DNA of 64,000 bases from Inonotus obliquus (lineage: Eukaryota > Basidiomycota > Agaricomycetes > Hymenochaetales > Hymenochaetaceae). Under the pieces are notes generated by a model. It was not told the origin of the DNA. It was given only the letters and a program-made list of their open reading frames with translations, and did not search any database. Below are positions 24,032-33,900 of the stretch, one piece after another; position 1 is the stretch's first letter; every line of letters begins with the position of its first letter. Both the position numbers and the translations under genes were made by a program. The stretch covers positions 2,914,001 to 2,978,000 of the forward strand of contig JAJHTX010000001.1 of NCBI GenBank assembly GCA_032164295.1. The letters are read 5' to 3'.

Positions 24032-24681
24032 ATGTCGGACCCCGTTGTAGCCGCAAAGCGTCGTTACTCACAACAACTCGCTGCTTATACGCTCGAACAA
24101 TTTCGGCTGGCTCAATCTGCTTTAGATGCTGCTCGAACTGCGAATTCTGGTGACTCGCGTACACCAAGTGGCTCGGAGGCAGGGCACAGTCGTTCCCACT
24201 CTAGAGACGCAAGAGATTCTCGGAATCTTCGGGCTATCGATTTTGCTCAGAAGACCCCGCTTGTTAACGGTACCGTTTGACTTCTACAGCATCCTGACCA
24301 GCCTTGGTAAATCGTATGCGGTGTTTTTACATGAATTTTAGATACTTATGGACTGATACTGACGGTTTAGCAGATATTCCTGTTCAAGATTATCTGCCAC
24401 GAGACGAAAGACCTTCCTACGAGTCGGTGGTCCGTCATACTCATTGTGTCGCTACGGAAACACTAGAACTAGTACTGCGTTTGTCATGCCATGCCTTCGA
24501 GATCCTTGCCCTTTCCATAGCGCATAGTTATTTATTCACCTTCGGATTCCCTATCAATCTCAAAATGCTCACCTCCTTGAAACAGCGTACTTCACGGACA
24601 CATGCATTAGAGCACTGCCTGTATAATTATGATCACACACTGATCATGTTTTTCGCACTCCACAGATCATGTACCATGTAA
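24032..24681 (+). CDS. small hypothetical protein, spliced
   Basis: Exon 1 (24032-24269) encodes MSDPVVAAKRRYSQQLAAYT and continues with a predicted helix, then a Ser/Arg-rich segment (GHSRSHSRDARDSRN, near 24185-24230). A donor at 24270 (GTACCG) and acceptor at 24373 join in frame to DIPVQDYLPRDERPSYESVV (from 24374), which looks coding. The frame then stays open to 24681, but the last ~60 codons are less protein-like, so another intron or an earlier end is possible. If exon 1 is not spliced, the protein stops at 24280 with 82 residues. A second acceptor near 24341 would give a third ending at 24369. The family is not recognised and no function is inferred. Confidence 0.5.
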
Positions 24682-25169
24682 ATTCAGTACATGTCTTCTT
24701 CTGCTCGCTTAACATTTACTCAACTCAGCAGATATAAGTATTATTATGTACCATGTAGCAACGCTGAATGAATTAGGTTAATAGCATATGATATGTTGTA
24801 AACCCTATCATACTGAATGCAATATTGAGATGATCCACACTATTGAGAAGGTCATGAACGTTTACCGGTTATATATATATTCGTCGTCTAGTCTTGCCTA
24901 ATGATCTCAGCTACACAGCGAGTGGTGTAGGTTTTCCTGTCATGACGAAATTGACTAAATTCAATAACAGGAGAGATCTTCTCCCGATTTGATATTATTA
25001 CGCACGACGCGTCCAAAGCGGGCTCGCTCGCAGTAAAAGGCAGAATCAATAATCCACGTTAATACAAAAGTGAAAAGTGATTCAGTCGGACCAGATTCCT
25101 ACTCCAAGAAGCCCTGCCCAGGATCCACCTTCTGAGACTTGTCCGAGCAAGAAATGGAATACTACGCTC
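24682..25169. other. intergenic region
   Basis: AT-rich sequence with no open frame of interest. It contains the 3' flanks of two convergent genes. Confidence 0.4.
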
Positions 25170-25877
25170 TCAACGGCTACGCAGAAGGCGAAACGGTGTG
25201 AAAGTTTTGCGAGGAGCGTGGATAGATGTTGAACGTCTGCGTCTTGGCTGGAAGCTCTGAATGCGAGTGGAGTATTCGTCTCCGGGGAGAGTGGGAGTGG
25301 TGTTATCTTCTAAAGGTAATGGATTTAGTTCTTGTGGATACATGTGAAAGAAAGGTATGATTTTTCTCACTTGTGATGATTGTAACGAGTCTAGTCCTAG
25401 GCTGGATAAGACTGCTCTTGCTTTCTTCTCTACACTCTCATCTGTAGATTTGATATCCACAGTTCCCGCGCCGAGAAAGAGGCCAACGTCTGCGTATTCG
25501 TCGCTTTCGCTTGCGTGGCCTGCAAGAACACTGGAACATGCATGGGATGGTGCAGCTGTTCGTGCGGCTTCTACGATCTCTTTAACAAGGCGTAACCCAG
25601 ATTCACCGTCCCTACCAGATCCTGACTCGGACTCGGACTCGGACTCGGACTCGGATTGAAGAATAAGAATAAAAGAAGAGACGTCGAGTTTTAGACGTTT
25701 CTGTACTTGCGGATTGCAGAAAACGTGTACGGCATTAATGGTTTTCGCAATCGCAGCCGAGTCAGTCGAGTCATCATTGGAAGAGTTACTATTCGTCGTA
25801 TCTATGCCAGTGGACCCATCAAAGTCTTCGAATGGGATGTAGCCAGAGATTGTGTCGATAATCTTTTGCGCAAGCAT
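25170..25877 (-). CDS. hypothetical protein with Ser-Glu repeat
   Basis: A single-exon frame of 235 residues; family not recognised. The N-terminus MLAQKIIDTISGYIPFEDFD is followed by a Ser/Asn/Asp-rich segment (25770-25800), then AKTINAVHVFCNPQVQKRLK and VSSFILIL, which read like a small alpha/beta core. A (Ser-Glu)5 run from a hexanucleotide repeat follows at about 25625-25658. Residues ~95-165 resume ordered-looking sequence (LRLVKEIVEAARTAAP, YADVGLFLGAGTVDI). The C-terminus is basic (QPRRRRSTSIHAPRK). It is divergent from the biotin synthase gene, with 331 bases between the two start codons. The start at 25877 is the only long option. There is no signal peptide or membrane segment. Confidence 0.6.
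   Translation of the reverse strand: MLAQKIIDTISGYIPFEDFDGSTGIDTTNSNSSNDDSTDSAAIAKTINAVHVFCNPQVQKRLKLDVSSFILILQSESESESESESGSGRDGESGLRLVKEIVEAARTAAPSHACSSVLAGHASESDEYADVGLFLGAGTVDIKSTDESVEKKARAVLSSLGLDSLQSSQVRKIIPFFHMYPQELNPLPLEDNTTPTLPGDEYSTRIQSFQPRRRRSTSIHAPRKTFTPFRLLRSR
25625..25658. repeat. hexanucleotide repeat (ACTCGG)n, coding
   Basis: Five to six copies encode a Ser-Glu run in the minus-strand gene 25170-25877. The unit length keeps the frame when copy number changes. Confidence 0.9.
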
Positions 25878-26208
25878 CGAGGTTGAGGTTGAGAGGTGAA
25901 AGTGATCAATGACGATCTTTGATACTTATGATGACGAAATGCATCACCCTGATTGAATGCCATGGGGATCGACAATCACTGATGCGTATTATGTAATAAA
26001 AATTCATCGATTTCCCGAGGCCGAGGGAAAACTTGTTGCCCCCGAATCCCCGCCTCGTCCATCTCGTCCACTCTTTCTCCGTCTCAAAAGGGCGCATATA
26101 CTCGACTCTGTTTAGATAGGTCGGAGAGAGTTGGTCGAGTGACTCAGAATCTTGCTGCGATCTTTCATCTCTCGAGCTTTGGAATTTCTTGGTTGGAAAG
26201 TTCAAAAC
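25878..26208. promoter_or_regulatory. divergent promoter region (hypothetical gene / BIO2)
   Basis: The 331 bases between two divergent start codons must carry both promoters. No clear TATA box or operator is recognisable, and I cannot assign factor sites. Confidence 0.35.
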
Positions 26209-27750
26209 ATGTTTATACGGAGACTTGCTTTCAAGTTTGCATCTGGTCCTGGTCCGGTGCTGCGACGGACACTGGCAACACACGTATCTCCGCATCCTGC
26301 GGGTGGTGTCTCTTCTACTACGCCTACCTCGCCACCACCGACTCGTCATGACTGGACGAAGCAGGAGATTCAGGATATATATGATTCGCCGTTGCTTGAT
26401 CTGGTATTTCGTGCGGCGAGCGTGCATAGACAGTATCATGATCCGAAGAAGGTACAGTTGTGTACTTTGATGAACATCAAAAGTAAGTCATTGCCTTGTA
26501 TCGTATCTGCACAGTACCTTATATTATTTAGCTGGAGGATGCACAGAGGATTGTACGTTACAGTCCGAGTTATATCCGACAACCAGGTTAAATTTACTTG
26601 CAAATAGGCAAATACTGCTCGCAGTCATCGAGGTACAAAACAGAAACGAAGGCACAAAAGCTGGTCGACTTGGAGCCTGTGCTCGAGGCCGCAAGGCAGG
26701 CAAAAGCGAACGGCAGTACCCGATTCTGCATGGGAGCTGCATGGAGGGACCTTGCGGGCCGCAAGCGGGGATTCGAACGCATCTTACATATGGTACGCGA
26801 GGTTCGTGGGATGGGTATGGAAGTATGCACGACGCTAGGGATGTTGTCCCCCAATCAGGCGAGGCAACTCAAGGAGGCGTATGTTACTTACAATTTACGT
26901 TTTCGAGGTCCATCTGATAAATCCGTCTCAGCGGACTGACTGCATATAATCATAACTTGGATACTTCCAGGGAGTTTTATCCTTCGGTGCGGCGTTACTA
27001 GCATCATATAGCACTGGGTTACATAACGCGCATATAGGTTATTACCACGCGATCCTATGATGAGCGATTGGAGACTATTTCAAATGTCCGAGAAGCGGGT
27101 ATAAGCGTCTGTTCGGGTGGTATTCTTGGACTCGGGGAATCGAAAGAGGACCGTGTTGGCTTGATCTGGGAGGTTTCCAAGTGAGTGAGGCCGTCTTGAA
27201 GCATTTTCAATATGAAGTTAAATCCATATTAGTATGTCAGAACACCCGGAGTCATTCCCGGTGAATGCTCTTGTTCCTATACCGGGAACGCCGATGGAAG
27301 GCAATGAGGTATGGATGCATCTTAGGCTACTCAAGCAACCAAAATAGTGACTTTGTGGCCAGCCTGTGGTTGTTCACACGCTTGTCCGAACGATCGCAAC
27401 TGCACGGATTGTGCTCCCTTCGACTATTATTCGACTAGCCGCGGGGCGACAAACATTAACGGAGGCGGAACAAGCCATGTGCTTCATGTCAGGTGCAAAC
27501 GCGGTGTTCACGGGTGAGAGGATGTTGACTACGCCGTGTAAGTTTGCTTCTTGCGATTGACGACTGAGGATGTTAATTTCTCGATCCCAGGTTCTCCGTG
27601 GGATGAGGTAAGATCTGAGAATTCTGCGCTGACGTGTGCCTTGATTATATTTTACCCTGTTAGGATAAATCCATGATGGGTCGATGGGGACTGGAAGGGA
27701 TGCAAAGTTTTGAGCAATCACGTGGTGCTGTCGATGTGGAAGCGAGATGA
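26209..27750 (+). CDS. BIO2: biotin synthase (radical SAM), mitochondrial
   Basis: Inserts sulfur into dethiobiotin to make biotin, using S-adenosylmethionine, a 4Fe-4S and a 2Fe-2S cluster. The N-terminus [19 protein letters not shown] is a mitochondrial presequence; an in-frame ATG at 26152 would lengthen it. The domain opens with [20 protein letters not shown] (near 26345-26405). The radical SAM motif [16 protein letters not shown] (C-x3-C-x2-C) is split by an intron inside the second Cys codon (exon ends near 26552, resumes near 26609). [45 protein letters not shown] and [15 protein letters not shown] follow, all family landmarks. The C-terminus ends at [10 protein letters not shown] with a stop at 27748-27750. 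About seven short introns. A functional gene, so this fungus should make biotin from dethiobiotin if the earlier steps exist. Confidence 0.95.
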
Positions 27751-27931
27751 TCATGTTTATACAGAATAGACAGGCGCCAATCATTCAGAAGATTCTCCGA
27801 GGAACATAAGCGTCATCACGTCCACCGCAGCGTCTTCTTTCTTAGTAGCCTGTCGGGGCTTTCATGAAAGACGCTTTCTACAGCCCTTGACTATGCACTT
27901 GATTAATACCGATGCCCCGTCCACAGATCAC

Positions 27932-27938
27932 TATATAA
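27932..27938 (+). promoter_or_regulatory. TATA-like box
   Basis: TATATAA lies 42 bases before the ATG at 27980. It supports that start over the upstream in-frame ATG at 27887. Confidence 0.35.
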
Positions 27939-27979
27939 CCTCTAATCCGGTGGTCTCTGCCAGCACGCTCCCTCTCATC

Positions 27980-29142
27980 ATGTACTCAGACTCGACGGCC
28001 TCTCCAACCAACTCTGCATCCTCTGGAAGCTCAGACTTCTCCTCTGCGTCTCTATGGTGGGGCTCTGAAGACTTATCAGGTGGCTCTTCTGATAGCATCC
28101 CATCGAGTGGCTACTCTGGCTTCATCGAGGGTTCCTCAACTGCGTGTATGTCTCAAGTATACGCACAGACGCACGTGCATTTTCCTGCCATGCCTCACTT
28201 GTCCTCGCCTTCAAAAGAGCGTCCGCCACATAATCCCTCAAAGTTCGAATGGAATGACAAATTGATTTCTGATGCTTACTTACATTGATCGCAGTTATGT
28301 CGCGCTTTCCACCCAATACGTCTTTGCTGCCCCGCAGCATATACCCATGTTAGCGTGAGTGCCACCTGTTGGTATAAGAAACATCTTTGAACGCTCCATT
28401 TCAGACGGGTTTCCGTTGTTGATTATAGAGGCAATACACTCTATGATACATTCGTACGACCATTGTGGGTAGTTTCCGTGAAACTTGCTTTGTTCCTAAT
28501 GTTCTTCTGCACTTGTAGATCTCAAGTCGAGGATTTACGCTCGTCTATCACTGGTATCCTTCCTGAACATTTGCTCTCCGCTGAAGGTAGTTAATGTTGC
28601 TTTCTGATTGGCCAGTACACTGACTGCGAGACTTCTGTGGATCAAAGCAATGGACGCTTCTGTGGTAAGGGAACAAGTAGCGGCACTTCTCTATGGCAGA
28701 ATTGTCATTGGCCATTCACTATGGACGCATTATTCAGTAAGGCCACAAAACATCTTCTGTCTCTGGCTAGTCATAATCCTTCTCGTTCCAAGTTACTCGG
28801 AATAAGGCATCCTGCAATCGATACCCGTGATGTTGCACTCTATCTTCCATTCCATCGCTCGGTCACTTCTCCTATAGGTACACCTCTGAAGTCACTCGTC
28901 TCGCACCTCATGAGAAGAAAAATAGGGAGAAGTTACGAACATCCTGTAGGTCCCTGCCTTGAGCTGTTACTGTACCTGAGGCTGACATGAATATCCTTCG
29001 GTGATGCGGATTATAGTTGGAAGAGGCACGCGCTGCTATGGATTTGTTCCGATCATATGAGGATCCATGGGAGGACGAGATTCGTGCGGGAGCGTGGCCT
29101 TGTGCTCTTCCACCGTCGTCCTTTAGCCATTTCTTCTCGTAA
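27980..29142 (+). CDS. REX4/ISG20-like exonuclease-fold protein, catalytic residues degraded
   Basis: A paralogue of the REX4/ISG20 RNA exonuclease group that appears inactive. After a Ser-rich N-terminus, spliced exons give YVALSTQYVFAAPQ, LARVSVVDYRGNTLYDTFVR, SQVEDLRSSITGILPEHL, YGRIVIGHSLWTHYS, HPAIDTRDVALYLPF and EHPLEEARAAMDLFR. These align block by block with active REX4 proteins, where the first block has DCE, the third GHALHND, and the last an H and D. Here DCE is STQ, the ExoII Asp is His, and the ExoIII Asp is Glu with one residue fewer after the His. The Asp of DTRD and the ExoIII His remain. At least five introns, all with normal ends, and no stop codons argue for a maintained protein, perhaps RNA-binding or regulatory. 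The start at 27980 was chosen over 27887 because of the TATA-like box at 27932. Confidence 0.75.
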
Positions 29143-29518
29143 CTGCGCGCAACAAGGGGAAAGCTCATATGAGCAGATCAGCTATTCACTCAGTTTCGCT
29201 TTTTATAGACGCGACCACGCCAGACTCGTGGTCCATACACGCATCTTCTGAACTCACGCTGCAATTCGCTCCATTACTCGTTCACCTTCTGTTCCCGTGA
29301 AAAGGACAGGATAGATAGATTTTCTTCAAAATAGTTTGGGAGACGCATATAACTGTACATCCCCCACCACATAATACCTGTAAACCTTATTAGAATAGAC
29401 AAAATCAGTTGTAAGGTTATTGTGTTTACCATATAAGGAAGTGTCGCGTAAATCGAAAGATCAGCGGGCCAAATTAAGCATTCACTGTGTTGCTCAACTT
29501 CTATCTCACTTCTTTGCC
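29143..29518. other. intergenic region upstream of RXT2
   Basis: 376 bases between two genes in the same direction, holding a 3' flank and the RXT2 promoter. No distinct element recognised. Confidence 0.35.
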
Positions 29519-30653
29519 ATGGCCACTGACCACTCCCCGCATCCCTACAACCTGGGACAACCATCCACAAGCTATGTGACCTACATGGATGGCGTCAACA
29601 ACCGACATCGGTTACAGGCCAACGGCAATACGAACGAAGCCCCAGCGCTAGTCAACGGCTCTGGCGAATGTTTTGACCCCCTTCTTCCAGAGTCCGATTC
29701 GGAGGATTCTGAGCTGCCCGTTGGTGTGGCGGGAGGAAACTGGGGGAAGAAAGCGATGAAGGGGTCGAGGTGGGTGCGTAGAGGAAAGGCGGTTGCTTGG
29801 GGGCCCAGTAAAGGAGAATGGGAGGTACGTTCGCCCCTTTGCGCCCGCGTTGTTTCGTCGCCTCGAAAATGAACCGAGGTATCTTTTGCAGGTGGAAGAA
29901 CGCGCTCGCAAACGCTTAAAAGCCATGCTTGCACCTACTCGACGGTCTCCTTCGCCTCCGACACTTTCACACCTGCGAGAGTCGAGTCCACCGTTGGGTG
30001 CGCCTTACCTTCGTCCAACAGTGACGCATGGAAGCTACGCTGCATTTGTGCTCGATCCGGCGGTAGCGCATAGCTATAGCACACATTTGGTTCAAGATTT
30101 GCAGCAAACGACCGATAACTTAATACAGGGCGAGGCCACGCTGACGCGTGCGCTGGGACGGCTATGGAAGGTGTTGAGTGAGGAGCAACATGTGCGTCAG
30201 GACGACGAGAATAGGACAAGAAAGAGGAGTTATAGTATGATGAATGGTATTGTTGACGATGCTACGGATGGAGAGAATCACGAGGATGCCGACGAGGGAG
30301 ATGACATGAGCGAGCGCGACCGCCGAGTTGCCCGAGCACCAGACCTCTCACGACCTATGTACAAACTATTCCTCACCCCGTTTCCAAATGGTGGTACGCA
30401 CATGATGGAGCCATCGCATTTCGGGAGTCCGCAAATGCAGCTGGAGAATATGGAAAAGGCGTTTGCGACGCTTCGTGAACTGCAAGATGATTCACGCGAA
30501 TATTCTGAGCGGCTGGCGGAGATTCGGGAGAGTTTAGGGGACGTGAAACGACAACGGGATGTTATATGGATGAAGACGCGAGAACTAGCGCTGGAGGAAC
30601 TGAAGGCAATTGACCAAGCCGCGGGAGACGCTGACGGGGATGCTGATGCGTGA
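29519..30653 (+). CDS. RXT2: Rxt2-like subunit of the Rpd3L histone deacetylase complex
   Basis: Fungal Rxt2 belongs to the large Sin3/Rpd3 deacetylase complex that represses transcription in the nucleus. Two exons (29519-29824 and 29892-30653) give 355 residues. The Rxt2 N-terminal signature is GSRWVRRGKAVAWGPSKGEW (29764-29823), joined across the intron to VEERARKRLKAMLAP. It is preceded by the acidic LLPESDSEDSELPVG. The middle has LVQDLQQTTDNLIQGEATLT (near 30088-30147), LGRLWKVLSEEQ and an acidic stretch (30240-30310). The C-terminus is a predicted coiled coil (MEKAFATLRELQDDSREY, near 30450). The start codon lies in a strong GCCATGGCC context. Rpd3 is encoded at 48526 in the same window. 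Assignment rests on the WVRRGK..AWGP..EWE..ERARKRLK pattern. Confidence 0.75.
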
Positions 30654-30951
30654 TACTATGGGGTAAAATACGGTTCTCTCCTAAGTTATCGGATTAGTTG
30701 TTTATATTCGCTAGTTCTATGTGTATACACTCTATCTGGATTATAATTTGTTAAGATACGCCTGGAAAGTTTGTGTGAAGTAGCGAATAAGCGATTGAGT
30801 ATTAGACTGCAACGGTTCCCATATTTCATATTTTGGCTGAAGACGCGTGTTCTTTCTCTTCTTGCCACTGGACACACCCCACTCAAAAAGTGGCGCCCAT
30901 ACATATATCAACATCACACGTACTCCTTTCCATGCAACTACCACATACACG

Positions 30952-33900
30952 ATGAACGGTCCTCGTCTACCAGATCTTTCAAGACTTAGAATACACGATT
31001 ATGTTCCTACGGATGAACATGTCCAAATTCCAGAGGATATCGAGAATCCGCCGGAGGCTCTGTCCGACCCTGCTATGGACCGTCTGAGGACGTACGTCAA
31101 GAGCTTGCCATACAACGTCGAATCGAACTCGGAAATGCAAGAATTGCTTGATCGTATTCTTACTCGACTTTCACAATGTGTACGAGCGAAGGATTTCGAT
31201 CCGGGGTTCTTACAGTGGGACAGCATGTTGACTTAGTGAGCTCGCGTGCACCTTTCTTTTTCTTTTCTCGCATTCTAAACGTCTCCGTTCATTTCATTCA
31301 TTGATGCTTATGATTTGTTTATTCTAGTTGGTCGATGCTCAAGTATCCGATTCCAAAGCAGAAACGCGTAGCACTTGTGAAGATGTACTATGAAGTTGCT
31401 ACTTTACCTGGAATGCCTGCGAATATTATGGCCGTTGCTGCCGAAGCTCTCAATTTCCTCACACGGTCGAAAACAAAGTTGTCGATTGAAGATGTACGTC
31501 TTCCTTGGAAGCCAATTTACAAGTTGTTGTCGAAGGAGTTGTTTTTGGGTAGGAGGAAATTTGAAATAAAGTGCGTATTGTTCCGACCGATGTGTTACTT
31601 GTTTCACTTTATCTGAACGAGCGTTGTATGCATCATTTTTCATGTAGCCAGTTGCCTGCGTATATGGGATACATTACGGATTCATCGCGAAGGTTCTTCC
31701 ATCCTGCTGCGATTGACGAGATGCTGGAGACATTTTTACCCTTCATGAATGGAACTAATCTGAATGTGAGCCTTATTATTTCAAAGTGCTGTTGCAAAGA
31801 CCTTTTTGGGCTGACTCTTGCGTCGTGCTACGTTGTTGAAAGTCAATCATGGCTACGGAATACTATCTACTTGCGTTCTTGCCTCAATCACACCCACAAT
31901 CGTACTTACCCATGCTTTTCCGCATGTGGGAAGCGGTAAATTCGTATAATTTCGATGACCGGATGCTTAGCTTCCTTGCGCAGCTTGCGGAAATGCATGT
32001 TGACCCCTCTGTGAGCGACCCTGCGAGGATAGAGAGTATCCCAGACGATGCACGGTCGGAGGATGAGGGACGACCGAATTGGCCGAAGGATGATTTGAAG
32101 CATAGTGGACCTTGGCATGGAATCTACAAGGACGTTGGGATATTCACAGAAGAAGAGTGGAGTCTTATCATGGTGAAATGTTTAGCGTCCATGGGTCTGT
32201 CTCCAAATCTCTGGTGTTGAGCTTGGAGAGAACTGAATACAATCCACTTCTAGAGATACCACTGGCGGACACGGGATCGCTAACGACAGGTCCATCAGCT
32301 GATAACCAAGCAAGCTTTGAAATCGGAAGGCTACGCAAGCCGACTTGGCGCATATGTACGTGCTTCGCAATTCAAAATCATTGATGAGGAAGTCATACTC
32401 GATCCCATTCAGTTTCATTGGCGCGTATTATTGTTTATTCGATGATGCCAGATGGTATCCCGGTTCCACCATCCGGGATATCTACGCCGTTTTCACCTGG
32501 AGGGGCTACTCCGGGTTTCATGACTCCCGACCCTGCGAATAACTTGGGTGATTATCTTTCGGCGCCACTCGGGAAGAAGCCCCGATCAAAGATGAGGACG
32601 TACCTGGCGGGATCGAAGGCACTTGATTCGCTTGCGAGGTTAATCTGGTCGACAGAGAGCTTCTTCCATCCGAATAATTCTGGGAGCTGGACTACAGATG
32701 TGCGTTCTGGCTTAGGGGATTGAGGACTGAATAACTGACAATGTTTGCAGTTGACTGCGTTCATCAAATACATTGTGTACGAGTTCAATAAGAGTAAGTG
32801 CGGAGTATTGCGCTCCTACCAGAAATTTAGGCTGAACCTTTCGCGTAGGATGGTATGAGGAACAGCAGCCTGATTGCAAGACGCCCTTGGTCGGTCTTTT
32901 TCACTATGTGGTGACTCCTCGCCTATGTCTTGACATCTTGATAGCACCGTCGGCTGACGCGAGAAATGAAGCGCGAGCTTGTGAGATGCCTACGGACAGT
33001 CGCACTCCTCGCAATGTTCTCGAGGGACTCCACCACAGTATCGAACATCCAGAGCTGCCTAAAGTCGATGATCATTATGGAGCCTGATCTTATTCTGCAC
33101 CCGATCCTTGAGCGTGCAATCCCCTCGTTGGAAGCGCTGGTCGAGACGCAGCGGACGACAGCGGTAATCAAGGCGCTGGGCGCCGTAGCTTTGAGTCTTG
33201 TGTCCAGGGACATCTACAAGCCTGGTGCGAAGCATTTAGTGCAGATTTTGGAGTTGTTGATACCTGGTATAGATTTGGTGAGTGAGGACAAAACGTTGTC
33301 GGGCGGCTTGTTGACGTGCCTGTTATGTTTGCAGAATGACCCCCAGAAGACCGTAAGTCAAAGTGGATTGGTATGATGTCCATTTGGCTGAAGCATCATA
33401 CCCTTCCTAGTTATGTACAACAGCCTTCTTGGTTGAGGTTTCTCAGCATATAATGTTCGGAGATCTTACGAGTGTAGGTATTGAATCGAAATCCATAACG
33501 GACACAGAATCACCCGCGGAGTTGCGACGAATGGATTTCGAAACTCCTACACCAACGGCGGAGAAACCGTCGATAGTTATGAATGGTATGGATGGAGAGG
33601 ACGTATTGGACCTTGAGGGCGAACCTCCCTATACAGACGCAGAGGAAGATGTGATGATAAGGGAGAGTACTTCGAGTTTCGCAGACTGGGTTTCTAATTT
33701 CATACGGAGAGTTATTCTTCTACTGGACAATTTACCAGAGGAAGGAACAGATGGTACAGTTCGTGGTGGAGAATCTGAAGGTGGGTTCCATTCCGTCTTG
33801 GTGTCAGGAGTGCACTCAAACGTTCTGACGCACAGTTCAAGTCATTGACGCTGTCGCGGGTGCCTGCAGCCAGATCTGTGTGCATCTATCGGAGCCGTTG

